NCBI RefSeq assembly: GCF_022230885.1
Contig: NZ_JAKGCT010000002.1
Coordinates: forward strand, 1-64,000
Direction: 5' to 3'
Length of the DNA stretch: 64,000 nucleotides
Source: Paenalcaligenes niemegkensis
Lineage (GTDB): Bacteria; Pseudomonadota; Gammaproteobacteria; Burkholderiales; Burkholderiaceae_B
Shown: piece by piece, positions 31,398-40,441 of the stretch
Numbering within the stretch: position 1 is the stretch's first letter
Layout: the number at the start of each line of letters is the position of its first letter
Program-made: the position numbers and the translations under genes
Notes under the pieces: generated by a model
Database searches by the model: none
Seen by the model: the letters and a program-made list of their open reading frames with translations, nothing else
Told to the model about the DNA's origin: nothing

Positions 31398-32288
31398 ATG
31401 TCTGTGGATCATTATGAAAATTTCCCGGTTGCTTCTATACTTTTACCCAGGGCCTTACGCCCGGCGGTAAGGGATATCTATCGCTTTGCGCGAAGTGCGG
31501 ATGACATCGCTGATGAAGGCAATGCCGCCAATCCTGACCGTCTGGCGACGCTACATGACTATAGTAGCGCACTCGACTGCCTTCAAAGGTCGGCACCGCT
31601 ACCCGACTCGCTACATGCTCTGGCTCCCGTTTTTACGCCCCTCCGATATAGTATTAAACAGCACAGCCTTAAATACAAACCGTTTTATGATTTGCTGTCG
31701 GCGTTCGAACAAGACATTCAAATCAAGCGGTACGCCAATCTTGAAGCCTTGCTTGATTACTGCAAGCGCTCTGCAAATCCGGTTGGCCGTCTGATGCTCG
31801 CTCTGTTCAAAACGGAAGGCACGCAAAATACTGCCTGGTCTGACTCTATCTGCAGCGCATTGCAACTGATTAATTTTTGGCAGGATGTGGCCATCGACTG
31901 GAAGAAAGATCGCGTGTATATTCCGCAAGACTTTCTGCACGCGCATCAGATCAACGAATCATTGATTGATGACTACTGCTCTGGCGCCCGCTCTGCAAGC
32001 GATGATGAAAACTGGCAACGCCTGATGAGCAGCCTAACCTTTGATGCCAGACGTATGCTGCTGTTCGGTGCTCCCTTGGTGAAACAGTTGCCAACTCGCT
32101 TTGCGCTTGAGCTGAAATTTATAATCTTGGGTGGATTACGTATACTTGAACGATTAGAAGGCTGTAGATTCGACGTATTTACATGCCGCCCTACCTTAAC
32201 CAAGTCTGACTGGGCGCTACTGTTCATGCGTGCCGTCGGCCCCCTGCCTAAACCCCATACCTCTTCTCGTAGTAGCCATATCGAATGA
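31398..32288 (+). CDS. hpnC: Squalene synthase HpnC (hydroxysqualene synthase)
   Basis: Trans-isoprenyl diphosphate synthase of 296 residues that acts with HpnD to convert farnesyl diphosphate to squalene via hydroxysqualene. It has the first aspartate-rich motif RSADDIADEGNA and the second in NFWQDVAIDWKKDRVYIP. ATG at 31398 gives the family start VDHYENFPVAS; there is no clear ribosome site. A TATACT box lies only nine bases before it, so an almost leaderless message is possible. The stop overlaps the hpnD start (ATGA). Confidence 0.92.
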   Translation: MSVDHYENFPVASILLPRALRPAVRDIYRFARSADDIADEGNAANPDRLATLHDYSSALDCLQRSAPLPDSLHALAPVFTPLRYSIKQHSLKYKPFYDLLSAFEQDIQIKRYANLEALLDYCKRSANPVGRLMLALFKTEGTQNTAWSDSICSALQLINFWQDVAIDWKKDRVYIPQDFLHAHQINESLIDDYCSGARSASDDENWQRLMSSLTFDARRMLLFGAPLVKQLPTRFALELKFIILGGLRILERLEGCRFDVFTCRPTLTKSDWALLFMRAVGPLPKPHTSSRSSHIE

Positions 32289-33147
32289 GTCCTGACGAAT
32301 ATTGCCAGAACAAGGCGGCCCAAAGCGGTTCCAGCTTTTATTACGCCTTTTTGTTCTTGCCTCCTGAACGCCGCAAAGCGATCACTGCGCTGTATGCCTT
32401 CTGTAGAGAAGTCGACGACGTAGTTGATGAAACATCCGAAGCGTCTGTCGCCCGCATGAAGCTGGTTTGGTGGCGCGATCAGGTCACTGACCTGTATGAA
32501 GGGAAAGCCAGTCATCCGGTGATGCGGGCACTGGCCCCCACGTTCAAGCCTACGATTTACAGTCCGACGAGCTACTGGCAGTTATCGATGGGATGGAGAT
32601 GGATCTTAACGATGTCCGCTACGAAACCTGGGAAGACCTGAAAAAGTACTGTTGGCACGTGGCCAGCGTCGTGGGCATATTATCAGCAAAGATTTTTGGA
32701 CAAACAGATCCTGCCACAACGGATTACGCACAAAAGCTAGGCCTGGCCTTTCAGTTGACCAATATCATTCGTGATGTAGGCGACGATGCACGCCGAGGCC
32801 GCGTCTATTTGCCTGTACGCGAACTTGAAGAGTATGGTGTTGACCCGGTCGATATCTTCGACCTGAAGCACACCGAGCAATTTGAGGCCCTGATGGCTTT
32901 TCAAACCCGGCGTGCCTATAGCCTGTATAAAGAAGCCATGCAGGCCCTTCCCGAAGCCGACAGACGTGCGCAGCGTCCAGGTTTGCTTATGGCAGCGATT
33001 TATCACGCGCTCCTTCAGGAAATCGAAGCAGATAAATGGGATGTCATGAATCAGCGCATTTCATTGACTCCTATACGAAAATTGTGGCTGGCCTGGAAAA
33101 CATGGGTGAGCGGCGGCCGCGGCCTGATCAAGCGTCTAAGCCGATGA
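32285..33147 (+). CDS. hpnD: Presqualene diphosphate synthase HpnD, frameshifted
   Basis: Condenses two farnesyl diphosphates to presqualene diphosphate. The motifs are YAFCREVDDVVDE and NIIRDVGDDARRGRVYLP. The frame breaks at the C5 run 32535-32539; adding one base gives ALAPHVQAYDLQSDELLAV and continues into DGMEMDLNDVRYE, exactly the family pattern, for a 287-residue protein. Both ends overlap their neighbours by four bases (ATGA), a tight translational unit. The break is probably a sequencing error. Confidence 0.92.
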
Positions 33148-34461
33148 AAGTGGCGGTTATAGGGGCTGGCTGGGCCGGCGCGGCGGCCGCTTATTACTTA
33201 AACCTCCACCACCACAATGTCACCGTCTACGAAGCAGCACGTATGCCTGGCGGGCGCGCACGACGTGTAGAAAGCACTCCTTTTGGTTACCCTACCGATA
33301 ACGGCCAACACATTCTGCTGGGCGCCTATCGCGAAACCCTGACTTTGATGCTCGACTTGGGCATCAATTTGGATGAGGCTTTTCATCGCATAGACCTTTG
33401 CATTACCAGCGCAAACCGTGAGTATCACCTTCAAGCCTGGCCCTTGCCGGCGCCTTTGCATTTAGCCGGCGGCTTAGTCGGCTGCCGGGGGTTTGGCATT
33501 AATGACCGCTATCGACTCATAAAGCTTACACAACAGTTAAGCCGTAAAAAATGGCAGGTAGAAAAAACCAGACTGTTTTAGCACTGCTGCAACAATATCA
33601 ACAGACTCAGCCACTTATCGAGCACCTCTGGCAACCCTTGTGCCTGGCGGCTTTGAATACGCCTATCGACCTGGCATGTGCGCAACTCTTTGCCAATGTA
33701 ATTCGGGACAGCCTCGGGGGAGCAGACGCGATACGCAAATGCTCATTCCTAAAAAAGACATGAGCCGGCTCTGGCTGGAAAAAGCACTGGCTGATGTCGA
33801 TGTGCGTTTGGGGCAGCGTGTGCAAAAGCTGAATATCAGCAATGACTACGTACGCGTTGATAATGAAGTTTTTGACGCTTGTATTCTTGCAACCCCGGCT
33901 TATGCCGCGGCGCGCCTGTTGGCCACAATAGACGGTACCAACGATTCTACAAGCCAACAATGGATTGCCACGATGAGCCATATGGCTCATCGTCCAATTG
34001 CGACCGTCTACCTTGAGCCCGCCTCACCGTGGCAAGAGACTCAGCCTTTACTGATGCTTCATGAAAATCGTCAACAACATGACTACGGGCAATGGCTGTT
34101 TAACCATCACGCCATACCAGGCAGCTTTGCCAGGTCGTTATTAAGTGTCGTGATTAGCGACGCTGAAGCCCTGAGCGCATTGCCCAGAGAGCAGGCTATA
34201 ACAGCGGTAGAATCACAAGTTCGCCGACAGCTTGCTTCGCGCGCGCCCCTGGACAAAATCGTAAACGCTGAACTGATTATAGAAAAACGCGCTACCTTCG
34301 AGGCTAGCCCTTTTACCACCAGGGCCACCGAGATCACACCGTGGCCTTCAGTTTTTCTAGCTGGCGACTGGCTTCAAAACGAGTATCCGGGAGTGCTTGA
34401 AGGCGCCGTGCGCAGCGGCCTTAAAAGTGCCCGGCTGCTTCTGGCGCAATCCGCTGCCTGA
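33144..34461 (+). CDS. hpnE: Hydroxysqualene dehydroxylase HpnE, two frameshifts
   Basis: FAD-dependent amine-oxidase-like enzyme that finishes squalene synthesis. The N-terminal FAD motif is AVIGAGWAGAAAAYYL and the C-terminal FAD segment is VFLAGDWLQNEYPGVLEGAVRSG. Two breaks occur. The first is at an A6 run, 33562-33567 (the A6 run at 33546-33551 is an alternative). The second is at the G5 run 33716-33720, where one added base gives DSLGGSRRDTQMLIPKKDMS. With one base added at each, the product is 439 residues, the family size. It is the last gene before the disrupted terminator and the IS element. Confidence 0.9.
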
Positions 34462-34492
34462 GCTTGTGGTAGGAAAAAGGCCCTGTCAGATA

Positions 34493-34517
34493 TGAACTGC
34501 ACCCCAAAAGTTGGACA
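34493..34517 (+). repeat. IS left terminal inverted repeat
   Basis: 25 bases starting TGAACTGCACCCCAAAAGTT. It matches the reverse complement of 35901-35925 at 21 of 25 positions. It also contributes the left arm of a terminator-like hairpin. Confidence 0.9.
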
Positions 34518-34542
34518 CCCATCCAACCTTTGGGGTGTTTTT
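34500..34542 (+). terminator. Terminator-like hairpin at IS left end
   Basis: CACCCCAAA (34500-34508) pairs with TTTGGGGTG (34529-34537); after one mismatch GTTGG (34510-34514) pairs with CCAAC (34523-34527). A run of five T follows at 34538-34542. The structure ends one base before the OrfA ATG, so transcripts entering from hpnE would be stopped or their translation start masked. Confidence 0.7.
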
Positions 34543-34543
34543 C

Positions 34544-35068
34544 ATGGCGAAATACGACGAGCAGTTCAAGCTGGAGACAATCCGGCAGTACCTATCAGGA
34601 CGGTATAGTTATCAGGAAGTGGCGCAGCGCCAAGGGATAGAGAAATCGATGGTGCGCCGTTGGGTCGCCGCTTATCAGCTGCATGGCGTTGCCGCCGTGT
34701 CGAAGCGATACGTGCGCTACAGCGCGCAGTTCAAACTCCACGTGCTTGAGCGTATTGCGCGTGAAGGTCTATCGGACCGTCAGGCGGTGGCGATTTATAA
34801 TCTACGCAACTCGGGCGTCCTAAGCCAGTGGCGTGGGCAGTATAATGAGGGAGGAGTGGGCGCCTTGACGCCCAAACGTCAAAGTAAAGCCGCCATGCCA
34901 CACAAGAACCCGCCCGCGCCTCTACCGAAGGACATGACCATCGAGCAGTTGCGCGAGGAGCTGGCCTACCTTCGAGCGGAGAACGATTACCTAAAAAAGC
35001 TCGATGCCTTGATCCAAGCGGACCGGACCAAAGCGCTGACCAAAAAGCGCAAATCATCCAAGGGTTAA
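34544..35068 (+). CDS. IS150-group transposase OrfA (DNA-binding part)
   Basis: 174-residue protein with two helix-turn-helix segments (about residues 18-45, YSYQEVAQRQGIEKSMVRRW, and about 70-95) and a C-terminal leucine-zipper-like coiled coil (about 125-155). OrfA binds the IS ends. The start ATG at 34544 directly follows the left-end hairpin with no clear ribosome site. Its frame passes through the slippery A6G heptamer at 34993-34999, before its own stop, so part of the ribosomes are expected to continue as an OrfAB fusion. Confidence 0.92.
   Translation: MAKYDEQFKLETIRQYLSGRYSYQEVAQRQGIEKSMVRRWVAAYQLHGVAAVSKRYVRYSAQFKLHVLERIAREGLSDRQAVAIYNLRNSGVLSQWRGQYNEGGVGALTPKRQSKAAMPHKNPPAPLPKDMTIEQLREELAYLRAENDYLKKLDALIQADRTKALTKKRKSSKG
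34993..34999 (+). other. Programmed -1 frameshift site A AAA AAG
   Basis: The heptamer lies in the OrfA frame as CTA AAA AAG. A -1 slip enters a frame open from there into OrfB, through KAQIIQGLRQRHPLS and on to the DDE domain, giving the OrfAB transposase typical of IS3-family elements. Confidence 0.85.
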
Positions 35069-35082
35069 GGCAGCGCCATCCG

Positions 35083-35892
35083 TTGTCGTTGTTGCTGTGC
35101 GTGGCCAAGCTCTCGCGCAGCACGTTCTATTACCAGGTGAAGGTGCAAAGCGTTGTCGATAAGTACGCTGCGCTCAAGGCCCAAATCGAGGCGGTCTACA
35201 CGCGCCACAAAGGGCGCTATGGTTATCGGCGTATCACGGCCGACTTGCGCCAAGCCGGCCAGATCGTAAACCACAAGACGGTCCAACGGCTGATGCAGGG
35301 ACTGGGACTCAAATCGCTGGTCCGACCGAAGAGATATCGTTCCTACCAAGGCACGGTGGGACGCGTTGCGCCCAACCTATTGCAGCGTCAGTTCGATGCA
35401 AACGGCTTGAATCAGAAATGGGTGATAGACGTGACCGAATTCAAAGTGGCTGGCGAGAAGCTTTACTTGTCGCCGGTGATGGACCTCTACAACGGCGAGA
35501 TCGTAGCGTTCGAAACGGCAAACCGTCCGACGTTCGAGCTGGTGAGCAAGATGCTGAAAAAGGCACTTGTGCGGCTCCGGCTGACCGATAAGCCGATGCT
35601 GCACTCAGATCAAGGGTGGCACTATCAAATGCCGCAATACCGACGTATGCTGGGCGATCGGGGGTTGACGCAAAGCATGTCGCGCAAGGCAAACTGTTGG
35701 GACAACGCCGCTATGGAAAGCTTCTTCGGCACGCTCAAATCAGAACTCCTCCACCTGAACAAGTTCGCCAGCATTGATGAACTTAAATCAGGCATCACGG
35801 AATATATCCACTATTACAATAATCACCGCATCAAACTCAAACTAAAAGGCCTGAGCCCGGTTCAGTACCGTACTCAGGCCGTGAGCCCTTAG
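35083..35892 (+). CDS. IS150-group transposase OrfB (DDE catalytic part)
   Basis: 269-codon open frame with an rve-type integrase core. The catalytic triad is visible: D in WVIDVTEFKV, D in LHSDQGWHYQ and E in AMESFFGTLKSE, with the IS3-family YYNNHRIKLKLKGLSPVQYR at the end. It lacks a convincing start of its own and is probably made mainly as the OrfAB fusion through -1 frameshifting at 34993-34999. The TTG at 35083 is only a formal start. Confidence 0.92.
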   Translation: MSLLLCVAKLSRSTFYYQVKVQSVVDKYAALKAQIEAVYTRHKGRYGYRRITADLRQAGQIVNHKTVQRLMQGLGLKSLVRPKRYRSYQGTVGRVAPNLLQRQFDANGLNQKWVIDVTEFKVAGEKLYLSPVMDLYNGEIVAFETANRPTFELVSKMLKKALVRLRLTDKPMLHSDQGWHYQMPQYRRMLGDRGLTQSMSRKANCWDNAAMESFFGTLKSELLHLNKFASIDELKSGITEYIHYYNNHRIKLKLKGLSPVQYRTQAVSP

Positions 35893-35900
35893 TTTTTTAC

Positions 35901-35925
35901 TGTCCAACTTCTTGGGGTCAGTTCA
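35901..35925 (-). repeat. IS right terminal inverted repeat
   Basis: 25 bases whose reverse complement begins TGAACTGACCCCAAGAAGTT, the mate of 34493-34517. The direct repeat ATA follows outside at 35926-35928. Confidence 0.9.
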
Positions 35926-35963
35926 ATAACAGGGCCTTTTCTTCAGACAAGCAAAGAACAGCG

Positions 35964-37373
35964 TTAAATTGAAGCGTGAGATTTAATGTAGTTCATTACT
36001 AACTCAGCCTCTGCATCCATCTCAATGACTCGCTGGGGCAAATCGGCCAGATGCGTCAGATGGTCAGGTACCGGCGCAGGTTCCCCGATGGCTTCTTCGA
36101 TCGTTTCTGAGAACTTGGCAGGCAACGCCGTTTCAAGGACCAGCATGGGAATACCGGGCTCCAGATGTTCGTTGGCAACTTTCACGCCATCAGCCGTATG
36201 TGGATCGATTAAAACGCCGGTGTCAGCCCATACTTTGCGGATGGTGCTTAAACGGTCTGCGTGAGTGCTCACACCCGCCACAAAACCATAAGTATCATGA
36301 AGCTCGTCCAGGCGATCGCTGAAGTCAAATTGGCCCGTGTCGGCCAGTTGCTTCCAGACGGCGCTAAGCGCTTGCGGATCGCGTCCCAGAAAGTCGTAGA
36401 TAAAGCGTTCGAAATTCGAAGCTTTGGATATATCCATCGACGGGCTGGAAGTCGCGTAGGTATGTTCAGAACCCCGTGGACGGTAAATGCCTGTACGGAA
36501 GAATTCTTCGAGTACATTGTTTTCGTTAGTGGCAAGCACCAGCTTACGAATAGGCAAACCCATCTGGCGCGCAATATGACCAGCCAGGATATTTCCGAAG
36601 TTACCTGACGGTACAGCGAACGACACCTGCTGCGAGCTTTCGTTTGTAGCTCTTAGCCATGCCCAAAAATAATAAACAACCTGCGCAGCAATACGGGCCC
36701 AGTTGATAGAGTTGACCGCACCTAAACGCCACTGTGATTTAAAGCCTAGGTCGCCCGCTATCTGTTTGACAATGTCCTGGCAATCATCGAAAACGCCCTT
36801 GATGGTCAGGTTGTGAATGTTCTGGTCCTGGAGCGAATACATTTGGGCACGCTGAAATGCACTCATACGGCCTTGAGGCGACAGCATGAATACATTTACG
36901 CCTTTTTTGCCTTTTAAGGCGTATTCGGCTGCAGAGCCGGTGTCACCTGAGGTTGCCCCCAAAATGTTGATGGTCGCATTACGCTGAGTTAATACAAACT
37001 CGAACACCTGTCCCAAAAACTGCATGGCCATGTCTTTAAAGGCCAATGTAGGCCCCTGAGACAACCCGACCAGACTTAATTGCTTGTTTAGCGGCTTTAA
37101 CGGCACCATGGTCTCGCCCACATACAATGCGGGATCGTAAGCAGCCTTGGTCAGACGGTTTAAATCGGCGCGAGACACATCGCTGATGTAGAGCGACAGC
37201 ACTTCAACGGCCAATTCATCGTAGCTTAAGCTGCGCCATTGCTCCAGCGTAGCGGCATCGACGGAAGGGTAGCTTTCGGGCACAGCCAGCCCACCATCAG
37301 GAGCCAGACCTTCAAGTAAAATTTCAGAAAAAGGCTGGGGACTCATGCCCCCACGAGTTGAAACGTATTTCAT
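35964..37373 (-). CDS. thrC: Threonine synthase
   Basis: PLP enzyme converting O-phosphohomoserine to threonine. The 469-residue protein is the long proteobacterial form, beginning [20 protein letters not shown], with the PLP lysine in LAFKDMAMQFLG near 113 and ILGATSGDTGSAAEYA for cofactor phosphate binding. Its ATG overlaps the hom stop by four bases. The transcript formerly ended in the terminator now split by the IS; only the near arm remains downstream. Confidence 0.95.
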   Translation of the reverse strand: MKYVSTRGGMSPQPFSEILLEGLAPDGGLAVPESYPSVDAATLEQWRSLSYDELAVEVLSLYISDVSRADLNRLTKAAYDPALYVGETMVPLKPLNKQLSLVGLSQGPTLAFKDMAMQFLGQVFEFVLTQRNATINILGATSGDTGSAAEYALKGKKGVNVFMLSPQGRMSAFQRAQMYSLQDQNIHNLTIKGVFDDCQDIVKQIAGDLGFKSQWRLGAVNSINWARIAAQVVYYFWAWLRATNESSQQVSFAVPSGNFGNILAGHIARQMGLPIRKLVLATNENNVLEEFFRTGIYRPRGSEHTYATSSPSMDISKASNFERFIYDFLGRDPQALSAVWKQLADTGQFDFSDRLDELHDTYGFVAGVSTHADRLSTIRKVWADTGVLIDPHTADGVKVANEHLEPGIPMLVLETALPAKFSETIEEAIGEPAPVPDHLTHLADLPQRVIEMDAEAELVMNYIKSHASI

Positions 37374-38674
37374 CCTAAATTCTCCACGCGCAGTCGGGTT
37401 AACTTGGAACGCACAAACTCGAGGCGCTGAATTTGCTCGATGGCCAAATCAATAGATCCTTCACGGGCTTCGTGGGTCAAGAAAATGATATCCGCTTCGC
37501 CATCGTTGGCTGGCTCCTGGAACATTGACCCGATAGAAATATGCGCTTGCGCCAGAATACGCGACACGTCCGCCAATACCCCTGGACGGTCTTCAACCCG
37601 CAAACGCAAATAGTAGGAAGAAAGAACCTCGGACATGGGCAGTATAGGAGTATCTGCCATGGCATTTTGCTGAAAAGCCAGATATGGTACACGGTGCACA
37701 TGATCTGCCGTTAACAGTCTAGCCACATCCACCAGGTCTGCGACCACTGCAGATGCCGTAGGAAGCTCGCCAGCCCCCGCGCCATAATAGACAGTAGAGC
37801 CTACCGCATCGCCATGCACCATCACGGCATTCATGGCTCCCTGCACATTGGCGAGCAGAGATTCTGCCGGCACCAGGGTAGGATGTACACGTAATTCAAT
37901 CCCGTCAGACCGGCGGCGGGTAATACCCAATAATTTAACCGTATAGCCCAGGCGTTCAGCGTGGCTGATGTCTTCGGCCGCCAAGGTGGTGATTCCTTCG
38001 ATATGAGCGGCATCGAACTGCACTGGCACACCAAAGGCCAGAGACGACAACAGCGTCAGCTTATGAGCAGCGTCTACCCCTTCAATATCAAAGGTTGGGT
38101 CGGCTTCGGCATAACCCAGACGCTGTGCATCAGCGAGGGCTTCAGCAAAAGATACCCCGTGCGAACGCATTTCAGAGAGGATGAAGTTAGTGGTGCCATT
38201 GATAATGCCTGCAACCCACTCTATACGATTTGCAGTGAGGCCTTCACGAATGGATTTCACAATGGGAATTCCGCCCGCTACCGCGGCTTCAAAGGCAACC
38301 ATCACACCTTTGTCGTGGGCCGCTGCAAAAATTTCATTGCCATGCAGCGCCAACAGGGCTTTATTGGCAGTAACCACGTGCTTACCCTGCGCTATTGCTT
38401 GCATGATCCAGTCTTTGGCTAATGTCTCGCCGCCCACAAGCTCGACCACGATATCAATGTCCGGGTGGTTAACCACATCCATGCCATCGGTAGAAATGGC
38501 GATATCGTCACCCAACAAGCCGCGAGCCTTTTCAAGGTCGCGTACCGCAACGGCAACAACTTCAATATGACAGCCTGCGCGACGTGCAATTTCATCTGCA
38601 TTTTGTGTCAGTACCTTCCAGGTACCACCACCCACCACACCAAAACCTAATAAACCAACTTTTATCGGACTCAT
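37370..38674 (-). CDS. hom: Homoserine dehydrogenase
   Basis: NAD(P)H enzyme reducing aspartate semialdehyde to homoserine. The 434-residue protein has a Rossmann [15 protein letters not shown] near 8, the catalytic [18 protein letters not shown] segment, and a C-terminal ACT domain (about 350-430, [16 protein letters not shown]) that usually mediates threonine feedback. It overlaps alaC upstream and thrC downstream by four bases each, forming an alaC-hom-thrC operon. Confidence 0.95.
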   Translation of the reverse strand: MSPIKVGLLGFGVVGGGTWKVLTQNADEIARRAGCHIEVVAVAVRDLEKARGLLGDDIAISTDGMDVVNHPDIDIVVELVGGETLAKDWIMQAIAQGKHVVTANKALLALHGNEIFAAAHDKGVMVAFEAAVAGGIPIVKSIREGLTANRIEWVAGIINGTTNFILSEMRSHGVSFAEALADAQRLGYAEADPTFDIEGVDAAHKLTLLSSLAFGVPVQFDAAHIEGITTLAAEDISHAERLGYTVKLLGITRRRSDGIELRVHPTLVPAESLLANVQGAMNAVMVHGDAVGSTVYYGAGAGELPTASAVVADLVDVARLLTADHVHRVPYLAFQQNAMADTPILPMSEVLSSYYLRLRVEDRPGVLADVSRILAQAHISIGSMFQEPANDGEADIIFLTHEAREGSIDLAIEQIQRLEFVRSKLTRLRVENLG

Positions 38675-39902
38675 TTAAGCAACCCGTCCTTACGGAACAT
38701 TTCTTTGATGCCGCGTACCGCCTGTCGTGTACGTTGCTCGTTTTCAATCAGCGCAAAGCGCACGTAATCGTCACCGTACTCACCAAAACCTATACCTGGC
38801 GAGACAGCTACCTTAGCTTCGCTAAGCAATCGCTTGGAGAACTCCAGCGAACCTTTTTCCAGATAGAAATCTGGAATTTTCGCCCAGATATACATCGAGG
38901 CCTTAGGGATATCGACATTCCATCCGATCTCGTGCAGGCCTTTAGCCAGCACATCACGCCGACTGCGATATTTGCTGACAATTTCTGCAACTTCATCTTG
39001 TGGCCCTTCCAGAGCCGCGATTGCCGCCACCTGAATAGGAGTAAAAGTACCGTAGTCATGGTAGCTTTTAATACGGGCCAACGCATTGACTAGATCGCGA
39101 TTACCCACCATAAAACCAATACGCCAGCCGGCCATATTATAGCTTTTGCTCATGGTGAAAAACTCGACAGCAACCTCACGTGCGCCTTCGACCTGTAATA
39201 TTGAAGGTGCCTGATAACCATCAAACGTGATGTCGGCATAAGCCAGGTCATGCACGACCAGAATATTATGCTCTCGGGCCAAGGCCACAATGCGCTCGAA
39301 GAACGATAGCTCTACACACTGAGCGGTCGGATTGCTGGGAAAACCCAGAATCATCATTTTCGGCTTGGGGATGGATTCACGTACCGCACGTTCGATTTCC
39401 TCAAAGAAATCGACGCCTGGAATCATGGGTACAGAGCGTATATTAGCACCAGCAATAACTGCACCATAAATATGAATAGGGTAGCTGGGATTAGGAACCA
39501 ACACTGTATCCCCCTATCTAAGGTAGCTAGCATCAAGTGAGCCAGTCCCTCTTTGGAGCCGATCGTAACAATCGCTTCTTCGTCAGCGTCGAGCTTGACG
39601 TTATAGCGCCTGTCGTACCAATTCGTAATCGCTTTGCGTAAACGCGGAATACCACGTGATACCGAATAACCATGAGTATTAGGACGATTTGACGCTTCAA
39701 CCAGCTTATCGACGATATGCTGAGGCGTGGAACCATCGGGATTTCCCATTGACATATCAATAATGTCTTCGCCACGACGGCGCGCAGCCATTTTTAATTC
39801 ACTAGTAATATTAAAGACATACGGGGGCAAACGTTCGATACGGGGAAGCTGGTCATGGGGGTCCTTGGGATCTGCAAAAGACGGGGGTATCAACCCAAAC
39901 AC
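38671..39902 (-). CDS. alaC: Alanine/aspartate-type aminotransferase (AlaC), frameshifted
   Basis: Fold-type I PLP aminotransferase: [27 protein letters not shown], and the PLP lysine in [16 protein letters not shown]. The frame breaks at the C5 run 39510-39514; one added base joins [20 protein letters not shown], giving 410 residues from the GTG at 39902. That GTG has no ribosome site. An alternative is the ATG at 39856, preceded by AAGGA; it would read [12 protein letters not shown], closer to the family, if the four-base run at 39842-39845 also lacks a base. In E. coli AlaC transfers amino groups between glutamate and pyruvate; the exact substrate here is inferred. Confidence 0.88.
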
Positions 39903-39948
39903 ACAAGTTTAATCTATCGTCGGCAAAGTGGAAAATACTGTTATTGAC

Positions 39949-39976
39949 TTGGCGTGCGCACACTTTGCGCTATGAT
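39949..39976 (+). promoter_or_regulatory. Candidate promoter for Mth938-like gene and bcp
   Basis: A -35-like TTGGCG (39949-39954), 16-base spacer, and -10 TATGAT (39971-39976) lie 26 bases before the GTG start at 40002. It faces away from the divergent alaC operon. Confidence 0.45.
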
Positions 39977-40001
39977 CATAAAAGAACTTTGGAGATCGTC
40001 T

Positions 40002-40433
40002 GTGCAACTGCAAAAAGAGAACAACCCGGCCCTGAATACGATCACGGCGTATGACGTGGATTACGTAGAAGTTAATCGCGAAAAATACCATTCGAGCATT
40101 TTTTTCAGACCTGAAGGCATCGTAGAGCTTTTGGCTGCACGAAGCGCCGCCGACATCAACGAAGCGCTGCTTCAAAAAATCACCGGGCTGGATCAAATCA
40201 AACAGGACCCCATGGACTTTCTGGACGGCAACACCCCTGTTCTGCCGCAAGATGCCCCTGAAGTCGTACTTATCGGAACGGGTGAGACCCAGCAATTACT
40301 GTCTCCCCAGGTCACTTCTTCGCTGTTGGGTATGCGCATAGGTATCGAAGTCATGGACACTCGAGCCGCCGCCCGTACCTACAATATTTTGATGTCAGAG
40401 GGTCGTAAGGTTGTTGCCGCCCTTTTAATATAG
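40002..40433 (+). CDS. Mth938-like domain protein (DUF498)
   Basis: 143-residue protein of the Mth938/NDUFAF3-like family, with the pattern NPALNTITAYDVDYVEVN, VVLIGTGETQQLL and GIEVMDTRAAARTYNILMSEGRKV. The bacterial role is unknown; the mitochondrial relative assists complex I assembly. The GTG at 40002 is chosen over the upstream ATG because GGAGA stands six bases before it and the product starts VQLQKENNPALN, as in relatives. It is followed eight bases later by bcp. Confidence 0.85.
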   Translation: MQLQKENNPALNTITAYDVDYVEVNREKYHSSIFFRPEGIVELLAARSAADINEALLQKITGLDQIKQDPMDFLDGNTPVLPQDAPEVVLIGTGETQQLLSPQVTSSLLGMRIGIEVMDTRAAARTYNILMSEGRKVVAALLI

Positions 40434-40441
40434 GATTTTTT

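Larger units (their letters stand above)
34493..35925 (+). mobile_element. Complete IS3-family element, IS150 group (1433 bp)
   Basis: The element carries 25-base terminal inverted repeats that match at 21 positions and begin TGAACTG, two overlapping ORFs (OrfA and DDE OrfB), an A6G programmed frameshift site, and a flanking 3-base direct repeat ATA (34490-34492 and 35926-35928). All parts of a functional element are present and neither ORF is broken. The 3-base duplication and OrfAB layout fit the IS150 group. The insertion lies in the loop of a terminator hairpin. Confidence 0.93.
34475..35940. terminator. hpnE/thrC bidirectional terminator split by IS insertion
   Basis: The flanks of the IS are the two arms of a perfect 12-base-pair stem: AAAAGGCCCTGT at 34475-34486 and ACAGGGCCTTTT at 35929-35940. 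Removing the IS and one copy of the ATA duplication leaves this stem around a six-base loop (CAGATA), with A and T runs on both sides. This was a shared terminator for the convergent hpnE and thrC genes. The arms are now 1.44 kb apart. Confidence 0.85.
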
